Of a DNA stretch of 64,000 nt, positions 8,784 to 17,915 are shown piece by piece; the stretch's first letter is position 1; each line of letters begins with the position of its first letter. The notes below the pieces were generated by a model that worked only from the letters and a program-made list of their open reading frames with translations, was not told the DNA's origin and made no database searches. Origin of the DNA: Streptomyces varsoviensis (GTDB taxonomy: Bacteria; Actinomycetota; Actinomycetes; Streptomycetales; Streptomycetaceae). A program made the position numbers and the translations under genes. The stretch is taken from assembly GCF_000718635.1 (NCBI RefSeq), contig NZ_JOBF01000014.1:248001-312000 (forward strand), read 5' to 3'.

Positions 8784-9410
8784 TCAGGACCCCCCGCCCG
8801 TCAGATAGCGGGTGAGCATCGCGACGAGTTCGTTCTCGAAACGGTCGACGTCGATGGGGTTCGGCTCGGCCACGAGCTGGTGGACGAGGAGTCCGGCCGA
8901 GGTGACGACGAGGCGGGCGGCGGTCTGCTTGTCCTCGACCTTGACCTCGGGGTGCCGTTCCAGCAGCCCCTTGATGAAGTCGACGCTCGCCGCCTCGTAC
9001 TCGTACATGATCTCGAAGATCTGCGGGGTGCGCGGGGCCTGTTCGAACAGCACCCGGTGCAACTGGGGGTGGCCGCGGTGGTCGCTGATGGCGGCCCGTA
9101 CGAACAGCCGGAGGATGTCTTCGAGCGATTCGGGCAGTTCGCCGTCCTGGTGGCTCCGTACGAGGGCCAGCCCGGCGTCGAGGTGGGCGGCGGTCAGCTC
9201 GGCGAGGACGGCGTCCTTGTTCGGGTAGTACTGGTACAGCGAACCGATCGAGATGCCCGCCCGCTCGGCGATCCGGTTGGTGGTGCCGGCGGCGTAGCCG
9301 TAGTCGGCGAAGACCTCGGCGGCCGCCGTCAGGATGCGCTGGCGGGTGAGTTCCGCGCGTACCTGCTTGGGCTGCTTGCGCGGTTGCAGCCGGCGCGGAC
9401 CCGATGTCAT
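8784..9410 (-). CDS. TetR family transcriptional regulator
   Basis: 208 residues. The start is the ATG at 9410, preceded by GAGGGAG. The N-terminal helix-turn-helix is TTNRIAERAGISIGSLYQYYP, followed by an all-helical ligand-binding domain resembling TetR_C tails. The basic stretch RRLQPRKQPKQVRAELTRQR precedes the HTH. A near-perfect palindrome 39 bp upstream is a good autoregulatory operator. The divergent PhoX-like gene could be under the same control. Confidence 0.9.
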   Translation of the reverse strand: MTSGPRRLQPRKQPKQVRAELTRQRILTAAAEVFADYGYAAGTTNRIAERAGISIGSLYQYYPNKDAVLAELTAAHLDAGLALVRSHQDGELPESLEDILRLFVRAAISDHRGHPQLHRVLFEQAPRTPQIFEIMYEYEAASVDFIKGLLERHPEVKVEDKQTAARLVVTSAGLLVHQLVAEPNPIDVDRFENELVAMLTRYLTGGGS

Positions 9411-9448
9411 GGCGGCTCCCTCGCGTCGTGAAGTAGTCGTCGAGTAGC

Positions 9449-9462
9449 TGAGTAATTGCTCA
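9449..9462. promoter_or_regulatory. Candidate TetR operator
   Basis: TGAGTAATTGCTCA is palindromic except for one symmetric pair. It sits in the AT-richest part of the spacer between the TetR gene and the PhoX-like gene, 39 bp upstream of the TetR start. Size and symmetry fit a TetR dimer site. Confidence 0.55.
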
Positions 9463-9699
9463 TAATTATGCCGTGACCTGGCCAGGGAGGACAGGGGCCG
9501 ACGGCGGTAGGCGGCGCTCGGACGGCCCGCCCCCACTCCCCGCCGAGGAATCGTCACGCACCGTGCTTCCGGTGGGCCGTACGTACGTGCTACACACAGG
9601 CTCGTCACGCTCCGTCCGAATGCCCCCTGACGCTCCAGAACGCTCCCCTCCCGAACGCTTCCGTCCGTTCGCTCCTGTCCGCCAGCAGGGAGTCGCCTC

Positions 9700-11121
9700 A
9701 TGTCCACCACACGACGTCAGATTCTGGCCAGATCCAGCGCGCTGGGCGCGGGGATCGTCTTCGCGGGGGCCGTCCCGGAGCTCTTCGCCGGTACGGCCGC
9801 CGCGGCCCCGGCAGCCCCCTACGAGCCACGGCCCGGACATGGAAGCGGAGGTGCCGGTTACGGTCCGCTCGTTCCCGACCCCGACGGCCTTCTCGACCTC
9901 CCCAAGGGGTTCCGTTACCGCGTCCTGTCGCGGGAGGGGGACACGCTGCGTTCCGGCGAGGGCAAGGTGCCGAGCCACCACGACGGCATGGCGGCGTTCC
10001 CCGGCCGTGGACGCCATGCGAGCGGCCGCGACCGGCGCGTCCACCTCGTGCGCAACCACGAGAACCGGCCCACCGTCGCCCACCGCGTCCCCGCCGTCGA
10101 GGGCCTCACCTACGACCCGATGGGGATGGGCGGCTGCACCGCCCTCGAACTGGACGCGCGCCACCGCGTGCTCGGTGAACGCGTCGCCATCGCCGGCACG
10201 TCCACCAACTGCGCGGGCGGCCACACCCCCTGGCACACCTGGCTGACCTGCGAGGAGAACGAGGACAAGGCCGGGACCAACGGGTACACGAAGGATCACG
10301 GCTTCATCTTCGAGGTCGACCCGTACGACCCGCGGCGCACCGGCGCCGTACCGCTCACCGCCATGGGCCGCTTCCAGCACGAGGCCATCGCCGTCGACCC
10401 GGACAGCGGCGTCGTGTACGAGACCGAGGACGCCTTCGACCGGCCTTTCGGCCTCTTCTACCGCTTCCGTCCCCACAAGCCGCTCGGCGGCCGGGGCTCG
10501 CTGCGCGCCGGGGGCCGGCTGGAGGCGATGCGGGTGCCGGACGTACCCGACCTGTCGGTCGTCCAGGAGCCGGGGACCGTCTTCGACGCCATCGAGTGGG
10601 CGCCCGTGCCCGACCCCCTCGCCCGCCACACGCCCGTACGCCTCCAGGACTTCGGGCGCCGGGGCATCACCCACGCCCAGAAGCTCGAAGGGTGCTACTG
10701 GGGCGGGCGGTGCGTCTACTTCGTCTCCAGCTTCGCCAAGCGCGCGAACGGTTCGGCCGCCGACCACTTCGGCCAGGTATGGCGGTACGACCCGAAGCGC
10801 CGCCGCCTCACCCTCGTCGTGGTCTTCGGCCCCCGTACGGACGTACAACTGCCGGGCGAGTCCCCCGACAACATCACCCTCGCCCCCGGCGGCGGCCTCA
10901 TGGTCTGCGAGGACGGCGAGGGCGCGCAGTACGTCTTCGGCGTGACCCCCGGCGGCGACGTCTACCCTATGGCGCGCGGGCGGCAGAACATCGGCACCCC
11001 GGACAAGCCCGAGTGGGGCGAGTTCGCCGGAGTCACCTTCTCCCCCGACCACCGCACGATGTACGTCAACGTCTACACCCCCGGCACAACCTTCGCGGTA
11101 ACGGGCCCCTGGCGACGCTGA
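9700..11121 (+). CDS. Tat-exported PhoX-like protein (DUF839)
   Basis: 473 residues with GGGAG upstream of the ATG. The N-terminus MSTTRRQILARSSALGAG carries a twin-arginine signal and ends near AAAAP. The mature part has landmarks of the PhoX/DUF839 beta-propeller family: NHENRP, GMGGCTALEL, TSTNCAGGHTPWHTWLTCEE, GRFQHEAIAVDP and TLAPGGGLMVCEDGEG. PhoX alkaline phosphatases are calcium- and iron-dependent and act outside the membrane; activity here is inferred. I did not identify a PHO box upstream. It may instead respond to the divergent TetR regulator. Confidence 0.88.
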   Translation: MSTTRRQILARSSALGAGIVFAGAVPELFAGTAAAAPAAPYEPRPGHGSGGAGYGPLVPDPDGLLDLPKGFRYRVLSREGDTLRSGEGKVPSHHDGMAAFPGRGRHASGRDRRVHLVRNHENRPTVAHRVPAVEGLTYDPMGMGGCTALELDARHRVLGERVAIAGTSTNCAGGHTPWHTWLTCEENEDKAGTNGYTKDHGFIFEVDPYDPRRTGAVPLTAMGRFQHEAIAVDPDSGVVYETEDAFDRPFGLFYRFRPHKPLGGRGSLRAGGRLEAMRVPDVPDLSVVQEPGTVFDAIEWAPVPDPLARHTPVRLQDFGRRGITHAQKLEGCYWGGRCVYFVSSFAKRANGSAADHFGQVWRYDPKRRRLTLVVVFGPRTDVQLPGESPDNITLAPGGGLMVCEDGEGAQYVFGVTPGGDVYPMARGRQNIGTPDKPEWGEFAGVTFSPDHRTMYVNVYTPGTTFAVTGPWRR

Positions 11122-11278
11122 ACGGCCCCCGCACCCCTCCGCATCCCTGGAGGCTGAACGCCCCTCAGCGTCCCAAGTGGCTGTACGGCCCTCAGCCTCC
11201 CAGGAACCGCAGGACCGCCAGCACCCTGCGGTTCGTGCCCTCGTCGCGCGTCAGCCGCAGTTTGTCGAGGGCCGCCGC

Positions 11279-11947
11279 TCACGGCCGGCGTGAGGCGAGG
11301 GCGCAGGCGATGGCCGTGGCCGCGGTGGCGAGCGCGGCGGTGGCGGCGAGTGGCAGCAGGGGCACCGTCACGTGGCCGCGGGTGGAGCCGGTGACGAGGC
11401 CGGAGACGGCGGCGTGCGCGGGTGAGCCGTCGGCCACCAGGACCAGCATCGCGGCGACGATCGTCGACAGCATGGCCCGGGCCGTGCCGCGCAGCAGCGG
11501 CCGGTTGCAGAGGGCGCCCACCGCCGTGCCGAGGAGGGCGCAGGCCAGCGCCGTGACCAGGCCGGCCAGGGTGGCGGCGCCGACCGGGACGTGCACCTGG
11601 CGGTCGGAGCTGCGCGGATCGGTGATGAGCGCGACGAACGCGGTGCCGATCGCGCCGAGCACGGCCGAGCAGGTCAGCGCGGTGAGCACGCTCGCCAGGT
11701 GCACCCGGGCGGGGCTGGTCGCGGCGGCGGCGACGTGCCGGGCGGCCGGCGGCTCGTTGGTCACGCAGACCCGTACGAGCCAGGCGGCGACGAACAGCAG
11801 CGCTCCCCCGGCCCAGGCGAACGAGTCGAGGATCGGCTGCCCGGCCTGCACCCCGATGCCCATGAACAGCGCGTACACGATCAGCGGCGGCAGCAGGCGG
11901 CGCGAGCGGACGAGGAGCGCGGCCTGGTAGCGGAACAGAGCGGTCAT
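11279..11947 (-). CDS. Membrane subunit of a small ABC transporter
   Basis: 222 residues, almost all hydrophobic, with about six predicted helices (FRYQAALLVRSRRLLPPLIVYALF at the start). The ATG overlaps the stop of the upstream ATPase gene, so it is the membrane partner. No family motif is evident. Directly after the TGA the same frame stays open for 28 codons (to 11195), encoding ALDKLRLTRDEGTNRRVL and a hydrophobic end, which may be remnant sequence. Confidence 0.8.
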   Translation of the reverse strand: MTALFRYQAALLVRSRRLLPPLIVYALFMGIGVQAGQPILDSFAWAGGALLFVAAWLVRVCVTNEPPAARHVAAAATSPARVHLASVLTALTCSAVLGAIGTAFVALITDPRSSDRQVHVPVGAATLAGLVTALACALLGTAVGALCNRPLLRGTARAMLSTIVAAMLVLVADGSPAHAAVSGLVTGSTRGHVTVPLLPLAATAALATAATAIACALASRRP

Positions 11948-12897
11948 GTGCGGTCGGGCCTCTGGTTCGGGGAGTCGGGGCGCGGTTGCTCGTTCGGGCC
12001 TGGCGCCGCCCCGGTCCGTACGGGCGTCACCTCCCGGATGTGCCAGGCGGGCCGGGCCGCGAGCAGCGCGCTCAGCACGGCGTCGGAGCGCGCGGCGGAG
12101 ACCGTGAGCCCTACGGTTCCCCCGCGCTCCGGCTCGTACGCGGGCGCGGCGGAACCGTCGGGGAGGTCGCGCGGGAGCGTGGCGCCTGGCGGGCCCTGGG
12201 CCACGATGCGTACGCGCGGGCTGTCGGCGGTATCGGCTGCGTCGGCCGTACCCACACCACCCAGGGGCCCGGGCTCGGCGGCGGTCACGCGGCCGTCGCC
12301 CGCCACTCGGTAGACGGCCGCGGCCTCGCCCGCCAGCCGCCGTGGGTCGTGGTCGACGAAGACGACGGCGCCGCCCGCGGCGACCCGTTCGCGGACGGCT
12401 TGGTCGAGGACGTCGCGGGCCGCGTGGTCGAGGCCGGTCCATGCCTCGTCGAGGACGAGGAGTTCGGGGGCGGCGAGGAGGGCCTGGACGACGGCGACCT
12501 TCTGGCTGGTGCCCTTGGACAGCTCGGCCAGGGGTGTACGGGCGTGGGCCGCGGCCCCGAACCGGTCGAGCCAGTCGGCCGCCGCGCGCCCGGCCTCGGC
12601 TCTGCCCAGGCCGTGCACGCGGCCGATCATGGACAGATAGCCGGTGGTGGAGAAGGGGAGCGCGGGGGGAAAGCGCTCCGGGACGTACGCGGTGCGCGGG
12701 CGGCCGGTGATGGTGCCGGAGCTGGGCGCGTCGATGCCGGCGAGCAGGCGGAGCAGGGTGGATTTGCCGGTGCCGTTGGCGCCCTCGACCCGCAGGAGGG
12801 AGCACGTCGGCACGTCGAGGTCGACGCCGCGCAGGACCCAGGGGCCGCCGAGCCCATAGCGCCGGCCGACGCCCCGCAGTGCTATGCCGCCGCTCAC
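11944..12897 (-). CDS. ABC transporter ATP-binding protein with unusual signature
   Basis: 317 residues from a GTG. Walker A is GANGTGKST (about 39-47), Walker B ELLVLDEAWTGLD and the H-loop VFVDHD. The signature motif reads LSKGTSQK instead of LSGGQ, which is seen in some exporters with weak ATPase activity. Beyond about residue 215 a non-ABC C-terminal extension follows, with a small domain resembling regulatory tails. It pairs with the membrane subunit downstream. A triple 27-bp repeat reaches to within 3 bp of its start codon. Confidence 0.85.
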   Translation of the reverse strand: MSGGIALRGVGRRYGLGGPWVLRGVDLDVPTCSLLRVEGANGTGKSTLLRLLAGIDAPSSGTITGRPRTAYVPERFPPALPFSTTGYLSMIGRVHGLGRAEAGRAAADWLDRFGAAAHARTPLAELSKGTSQKVAVVQALLAAPELLVLDEAWTGLDHAARDVLDQAVRERVAAGGAVVFVDHDPRRLAGEAAAVYRVAGDGRVTAAEPGPLGGVGTADAADTADSPRVRIVAQGPPGATLPRDLPDGSAAPAYEPERGGTVGLTVSAARSDAVLSALLAARPAWHIREVTPVRTGAAPGPNEQPRPDSPNQRPDRT

Positions 12898-12900
12898 TCG

Positions 12901-12981
12901 CCCGTACCGCTCATGCCGTCCCTACAGCCCGTGCCGCTCATGCCGTCCCTACAGCCCGTGCCGCTCATGCCGCCTGTACGG
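12901..12981. repeat. 27-bp tandem repeat, 3 copies, in the ABC gene leader
   Basis: Units begin at 12901, 12928 and 12955. The first two are nearly identical; the third diverges in its last 9 bases. The core is CCGCTCATGCCGTCCCTACA. The array occupies the untranslated leader of the ATPase gene (minus strand). Confidence 0.85.
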
Positions 12982-13116
12982 CCCATGCCGCCCATACCGT
13001 TCATACCGTCCATGCAGGTTGACGGTAGCCGAGGCTGTGTCCGCAGTCGCAGCCGTACGCGCGGCCGCATCCGCGTCCGTATCCGCGTCCGCCTCCGCGG
13101 CCGCCTCCGCGGCCGG

Positions 13117-13791
13117 TCAGTTGCCCGTCTTCTCCGGCTTGGCCTCGCTGGGCCGTACGATCACGAACCCCTCTCCGGACAGCATGAGCTGGACCGCCTC
13201 GCCCGAGCCGCCGCGCAGCATGGAGCCGAGGCTCTGGGAGCGGTGCAGGGAGGTCTGGAGGCGGTCGCTCCAGCCGACGACGGCGTCGGTGTCCACGTAG
13301 ACCGGGGAGTGCTGGCTGACGGGGATGACGATGGGGTTGCCCTCGCAGATGATGCCGAGCTTGCCATGGCCGGTGAAGACGGAGTTGAAGAGGCCGCCGC
13401 CGGTCATGCCCGCGCCCTTCACGACGGATATCTCGTAGGAGAGCGTGGGGTCGAAGCACAGGATGTTCCGGCCGTTGACGGTGAGGCCGTCGCCGGGGGC
13501 GAGGTCGACGATGAAGCAGTTGGCGGCCTCGTGCGCGAACCAGACCTCGCCCTGGCCACGGACGGCCATGAGGGCGAGCCCCTCGCCGGTCACGGCGCGC
13601 TTGAGGAACTTGCCGACGCCCTGGCCCTGCTTCTCGAACTGGAGGTCTCCGCGGAACGCGACCATGGAGCCCTGGCGGGCGAAGCACTCGCCCTGGACCG
13701 TGTACTTGATCGACTTCGCGTTCTGGACGGTCATGCCGGGTGCGGCGGCGGGCTGGGCCATGTGCTCGGCGGCGAAGAGTTCACTGTGCAT
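13117..13791 (-). CDS. AIM24 family protein
   Basis: 224 residues. The AIM24/TerD-like beta-sandwich is recognised by AVTGEGLALMAVRGQGEVWF, LAPGDGLTVNGRNILCFDP, GAGMTGGGLFNSVFTGHG and SGSGEAVQLMLSGEGFVIV-like segments. The family was named from a mitochondrial biogenesis factor; the bacterial role is not established. No signal peptide is present, so it is cytoplasmic. It is divergent from the peptidyl-tRNA hydrolase gene, with a 66-bp shared promoter spacer. Confidence 0.88.
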   Translation of the reverse strand: MHSELFAAEHMAQPAAAPGMTVQNAKSIKYTVQGECFARQGSMVAFRGDLQFEKQGQGVGKFLKRAVTGEGLALMAVRGQGEVWFAHEAANCFIVDLAPGDGLTVNGRNILCFDPTLSYEISVVKGAGMTGGGLFNSVFTGHGKLGIICEGNPIVIPVSQHSPVYVDTDAVVGWSDRLQTSLHRSQSLGSMLRGGSGEAVQLMLSGEGFVIVRPSEAKPEKTGN

Positions 13792-13857
13792 GGCCCATGA
13801 TCTCCCGGAACCTCCGGCTCCGCCAAGGGCCGGCGGGGCGGCTGGCAGACTGTACGG

Positions 13858-14640
13858 ATGACCAGCTCACCCGCCGAGACCAGTCCGTTCCGCCACGAGG
13901 AGACGGACCGGGACGCCGCGCCCCAGTACGTGCTGCCCCTCGTCGTCCACATCGAGAAGGCCGCGCCCCCGGCCCGTACGGACGCCCTGGAGACGGCGGC
14001 GCGCGCGGTGCTCACCCTGCTCGCGGACGAGCGCGCGACGGCCGACGACGGCGAGTGGGCGCAAGCCGTGCGGGACTGGCAGGACGCCCGTATCCGCAAG
14101 GTGGTGCGCCGGGCGCGCGGCGCGGAGTGGCGGCGCGCGGAAGCCCTGCCCGGCATCACGGTCCGCGGGCGCGCCGCCGAGGTCCGCGTCTACCCGCCTG
14201 TACCGCTCGACGGCTGGCCCAAGGAACTGGTCAAGCTCCAGGTCTCGGGCACGGACCTCACCGACCCGGAGCCCCCGGCCGCGACCGACGACGAGGAGGG
14301 CGGGGGCGCCACTGCCGCCGACGCCGCCACCGCCGATGTGGCCGAGGCTGTCTCCGAGGGCCCGGTGCTGTGGCTCAACCCGGATCTCGACATGTCGGCC
14401 GGCAAGGCCATGGCCCAAGCGGGCCATGGCGCTCAGCTCGCCTGGTGGGAACTGGACGCCGACGAGCGGGCCGCCTGGCGCGACGCGGGGTTCCCGCTGG
14501 CCGTACGGACGGCGGAGCCGCGCGCGTGGGCGGCCCTGACCAGCGACGGACTGCCGGTGGTCCGTGACGCCGGATTCACGGAGATCGCCCCGGGGTCGTG
14601 CACGGTGGTGGCGGATCACCCGGCGCTGAGGCACCGGTAG
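13858..14640 (+). CDS. Peptidyl-tRNA hydrolase, PTH2-type
   Basis: 260 residues. The C-terminal half carries the PTH2 hallmark DMSAGKAMAQAGHGAQL and a later FTEIAPGSCTVVA segment. PTH2 enzymes release tRNA from peptidyl-tRNA; most bacteria use the unrelated Pth, so this is an accessory actinobacterial version. The N-terminal half (about 1-130) is a separate alpha/beta region of unknown role, joined by an acidic Ala/Asp-rich linker (about 138-165). Confidence 0.82.
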   Translation: MTSSPAETSPFRHEETDRDAAPQYVLPLVVHIEKAAPPARTDALETAARAVLTLLADERATADDGEWAQAVRDWQDARIRKVVRRARGAEWRRAEALPGITVRGRAAEVRVYPPVPLDGWPKELVKLQVSGTDLTDPEPPAATDDEEGGGATAADAATADVAEAVSEGPVLWLNPDLDMSAGKAMAQAGHGAQLAWWELDADERAAWRDAGFPLAVRTAEPRAWAALTSDGLPVVRDAGFTEIAPGSCTVVADHPALRHR

Positions 14641-14691
14641 GCGGCGCGGCGTCGACGAACGAGCCGCCGGGTGCGGGTGGTGGAGCCCAGA

Positions 14692-15057
14692 TCAGGTGGT
14701 GATGGAGGCGACCGGGTCCATGTTGTAGGTCCTCGCGTAGCCGTTCTCGGTGCCGACGAGGAGGTCCACGACCTGGAAGTAGCGGTCCCAGAACGGGGTT
14801 TCGCGCAGCGCGTCGATCAGGAGCTGGTAGGCGTTGTGGTCCTCGGCCTCCCAGACCCAGACGTCGGTGACGCGCGTGGAGTAGAACTCCGTGTCGTAGA
14901 AGCGCGAACGGACCCCGGTCGTCTTGGCCTTGACGGCGGGCATGACCTCGGTGCTGAGGGCCGTCGCCCGCTCCTCGGGCGTCATGGCCAGCCACTCGGG
15001 CATCGTCTTGATGAGCATGAAAGCGGTGACCGGCGGGGTGGTCTGGTCAGCGGCCAT
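14692..15057 (-). CDS. Darcynin family protein
   Basis: 121 residues ([20 protein letters not shown] at the start), with an AGGAGGAACGC-like site upstream. The segments [26 protein letters not shown] and [20 protein letters not shown] match darcynin, a small alpha/beta ferredoxin-like family of unknown function, often found beside LysR regulators. Here it is divergent from such a regulator, which is its likely controller. Cytoplasmic. Confidence 0.82.
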   Translation of the reverse strand: MAADQTTPPVTAFMLIKTMPEWLAMTPEERATALSTEVMPAVKAKTTGVRSRFYDTEFYSTRVTDVWVWEAEDHNAYQLLIDALRETPFWDRYFQVVDLLVGTENGYARTYNMDPVASITT

Positions 15058-15113
15058 GGTGCGTTCCTCCTGCGTGGGAATCGGTGTGCCCTCATCCTGC
15101 GGAAGATCATCGA

Positions 15114-15139
15114 GTTGCCACAATGGGAACATCAGCAAC
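15114..15139. promoter_or_regulatory. Candidate LysR binding site in the divergent promoter
   Basis: The arms GTTGC (15114-15118) and GCAAC (15135-15139) face each other across 16 bp in the spacer between the darcynin and LysR genes. The spacing suits a LysR-type recognition site; short arms keep this tentative. Confidence 0.3.
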
Positions 15140-15168
15140 GGATCATTGCCTGAAGTGGAATTTCGCTG

Positions 15169-16269
15169 GTGAACAGCTCAAGCAGCCGGAACGGGCCGGT
15201 AAATGGCCCGGTAAATGGCCCGGGGGACAACGTGGCGTACGGTCCGGCGGACGCCCCGGCGAGCCGCGCCCCGGCGAACGGCCCAAGGATCAACGACCCG
15301 GCGAACCCTCCGGGGAGCAGCGGCCCGCCCCCGGGCCTGGACGCCAATCTCGCCGTGGCCCTGCACGCCCTGCTGGCGGAGCAGAGCGTCACGCGGGCCG
15401 CCGCGCGGCTGCACACCTCCCCCGCCGCCATGAGCCGCACCCTGGCCCGGCTGCGCCGCGTGCTCCAGGACCCCCTGCTGGTCCGGGCGGGGCAGAGCAT
15501 GGTCCCGACGCCCCGTGCCCAGGCCCTGCGCGAGGAGGCCGCGGCGGTGGTACGGAGCCTCGGTGCGCTGCTCACCCCCGGTACGGGCGTCGATCCGGCC
15601 ACTCTGCGGACGACCTTCACCGTCCAGGCGGCGGACTTGATCGGCGCGGCGCTCTCCCCCGGGCTGCTGGAACTGGCCCGGCGGGAGGCGCCAGGGGTGT
15701 CGTTGCGGTTCCGGGCGGAGGATCTGGAGGGCGGGCCGGCGCTCCGTGACGGCCGGATAGACCTGGAGGCGGGCGCCATCGGGCACGTCGACCCCGAGAC
15801 GAAGGTCGAGGAGCTGGTCACGCTCCGGATGGCGGCGGCGGTCCGCCCCGGCCACCCCCTCGCCGAGAAGCCCCTCACCCCGGCCCGGCTGGCCGCCGCC
15901 GAACACGTCGTCGTCAGCCGCCGCGGCCGGTTCACCGGCCCTTTGGACGCCGCCCTCGCCGAGCAGGGCCTGCGCCGCCGGGTCGCCGTCGTCCTCCCCA
16001 GCCATCTGGCCGCGCTGGCCCTGTCCGCCGGCAGCGACGTCGTCTGCCTCATCCCCACCGCCCTCCCCGGCGCGGCCCCCTCCCCCCTCACCACCCCCGC
16101 CACCGCCCTCGGCCTGCGCCTCCTCGACATCCCCCTCCCCCTGCCCCCGGTCACCATCGGCATGGCCTGGCACCCCCGCCACGCCGCCGACGGAGCCCAC
16201 CACTGGCTCCGCGACGCCGTCCGCCGAACCCTCCGGGCGCCGGGGGGCCCGGCCGCTGAAGGCGGCTGA
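15169..16269 (+). CDS. LysR family transcriptional regulator
   Basis: 366 residues from GTG. The winged HTH is at about 60-115: [20 protein letters not shown] then [21 protein letters not shown] LysR substrate-binding domain follows. The first 55 residues are an Asn/Gly/Pro/Ala-rich extension with a repeated VNGP, absent from typical LysR proteins; a start nearer LDANLAV is not available as ATG or GTG, so the extension may be real. It probably regulates the divergent darcynin gene. Confidence 0.88.
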   Translation: MNSSSSRNGPVNGPVNGPGDNVAYGPADAPASRAPANGPRINDPANPPGSSGPPPGLDANLAVALHALLAEQSVTRAAARLHTSPAAMSRTLARLRRVLQDPLLVRAGQSMVPTPRAQALREEAAAVVRSLGALLTPGTGVDPATLRTTFTVQAADLIGAALSPGLLELARREAPGVSLRFRAEDLEGGPALRDGRIDLEAGAIGHVDPETKVEELVTLRMAAAVRPGHPLAEKPLTPARLAAAEHVVVSRRGRFTGPLDAALAEQGLRRRVAVVLPSHLAALALSAGSDVVCLIPTALPGAAPSPLTTPATALGLRLLDIPLPLPPVTIGMAWHPRHAADGAHHWLRDAVRRTLRAPGGPAAEGG

Positions 16270-16334
16270 AGAAGCGCTTTCCTGGCGCAGTCGGGGAGGA
16301 CGCGACGATGTCAGGCCCGACCTACCGTTTGCCG

Positions 16335-17702
16335 TTATCCGAGCGGCGCGCGGTACGTCGTCACTTCCACGTCACCGGAGTCCAGCGGCCCCGGCGACAC
16401 CGGTAGAGGCAGCGGATCCGGTGCTGCTAGCGGGCGCGTCACGGGCTCGTATGCCGGCTGGCCGAGGCCGAGGGTCCGGTACATCAGCCGACGCATGTTG
16501 CGGTTGAAGCCACCGGGTTCCGAGGTGATGCGGGAGGCGATAGGCGCGTAGTCCTCCCGGCGGTACTCCGCGGCGGCATAGGAGAGTTGCTCGGAAAGAG
16601 GATGCGCTGCCGACAACGCGGGGGCCGTGACGGCGAGGGCGGCGGCGGGCGAGTCGGGGTTGATCTCCTGCTCCGGCGCGGCCGCGAGCAGGATCGGAGC
16701 GCCCGTCAGCGTCCCGTACAAGGTGACCGAGCCATGGTCCCCGATGATCCAGTCGGCCGCGATCAGCACGGCCCGCCAGTCCGCCTCCGGGGGTACGAGC
16801 CCGACGCCGAGGTGTTCGCACCGCGCCAGCCAGGCGCGTACCTGCCAGGCGCCGTGGGCCGCCCAGACGTTGGGATGTACCAGGAGTGCCATCCGATGCT
16901 CCCCGTTACGCGTTATTTCGCCCGACAACAGAGGCAGAAGCATCTCTATGCGGGCGAACAACGACCGCGGGCCCCAGGTGGATGTGACCGCGATCAGCTT
17001 CTGACCGTTTCGCAGGCCGAGCGCCCGGCGGTATGTCTCGCGCAGCGGCAGGCTGGCCACGATCCGGTCGTGCGCCGGGTCCCCGACCACGGCAGCCACA
17101 GGGAGCGCCTCCGGGCAGGAGCGCGCGAGCGCGCGGAGGTCGTCGCGGTGCGGCACGACGACCGCCGCGGGCAGCGCCCTACCGCCCGGCACGAGGTCCG
17201 GCCGGCCGAGCCCGAAGACGTACGAGCCGGAGACGCCGGTACCGACGCCGACGAGACGCTTGAGGTAGTTGGCGCCGTGCGGCAGCGTGATCACCGGCGC
17301 GCGTACCTCCTCCACCCGGCGCGGCCCCGCCGTCAGCGCCAGGTCGAAGTCCATCCGCACCGCCTCGTTCCAGGGGAGTACCACGCTCCCGAGTTCTTGC
17401 AGGAACTGCGCGACCCCGCCGCCGAATTCGTGCGGCGGCGCGGTGAACAGCACCTGGACGCGGAAATCCGCCTCCAGCAGCGAGACCACGTCGCGCAGCC
17501 GCTTCCCGTACGTCACCGTGTGCACGATCACCAGTACGCGCTTGCAACCGGTCAGCGTCAACCACTGACGGGCGCGGTCATCACCGTCGTCTCTGCCGTG
17601 GGCCGTGCTGTGGTCCGTGCTGTTCCTGCTCCTGCTGTAGTCCCCGCTTTGGTCTCCTCTCTGGTCTCTGCCGTGATCCTCGAATGCGGATATCGCTGTC
17701 AT
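16335..17702 (-). CDS. GT-B-like/CDP-glycerol-phosphotransferase-like protein, function unknown
   Basis: 455 residues from the ATG (MTAISAFEDHGRDQRG). The Asp/Arg/Ser-rich N-terminus is followed by two Rossmann-like halves: KRVLVIVHTVTYGKRLRDVV with ITLPHGANYLKRLVG, then KLIAVTSTWGPRSLFARIEM with AADWIIGDHGSVTLYGTLTG. DHGSV-type motifs and this order resemble the glycerophosphotransferase/GT-B superfamily, though no exact family is certain. I recall homologues mislabelled translation initiation factor 2; nothing supports that. Third-position GC is somewhat lower than in the neighbours, hinting at acquired DNA. Confidence 0.7.
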   Translation of the reverse strand: MTAISAFEDHGRDQRGDQSGDYSRSRNSTDHSTAHGRDDGDDRARQWLTLTGCKRVLVIVHTVTYGKRLRDVVSLLEADFRVQVLFTAPPHEFGGGVAQFLQELGSVVLPWNEAVRMDFDLALTAGPRRVEEVRAPVITLPHGANYLKRLVGVGTGVSGSYVFGLGRPDLVPGGRALPAAVVVPHRDDLRALARSCPEALPVAAVVGDPAHDRIVASLPLRETYRRALGLRNGQKLIAVTSTWGPRSLFARIEMLLPLLSGEITRNGEHRMALLVHPNVWAAHGAWQVRAWLARCEHLGVGLVPPEADWRAVLIAADWIIGDHGSVTLYGTLTGAPILLAAAPEQEINPDSPAAALAVTAPALSAAHPLSEQLSYAAAEYRREDYAPIASRITSEPGGFNRNMRRLMYRTLGLGQPAYEPVTRPLAAPDPLPLPVSPGPLDSGDVEVTTYRAPLG

Positions 17703-17915
17703 GACACCCCAGGTCTGTTCGGATCCTAGAACTGCTCGGATCGCTCCAGCGCCGCCGTTCAGACGAACGGCAGCCTCAAGGGGATGCCCAGGACAGCGGG
17801 CAGAAGGCTTGTCACAGCAGGGAGAATCCCGCGGACGGCGAAAACCGCAGAAGTTGGAGGGGAACGGCGGACTGGGCGGACTCACCGAGCGGCGAATGCG
17901 GCCCGAGACACCTCC

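Noticed and set aside
12884..13300. Repetitive plus-strand frame (CRPYSPCRSC type)
   Set aside because: It is only the translation of the 27-bp repeats.
11986..13800. A 604-residue plus-strand frame over the ABC and AIM24 genes
   Set aside because: Two families are clear on the minus strand; the plus frame has no domain.
16335..17702. Translation initiation factor 2
   Set aside because: No GTP-binding motifs are present; the sequence resembles GT-B-type proteins.
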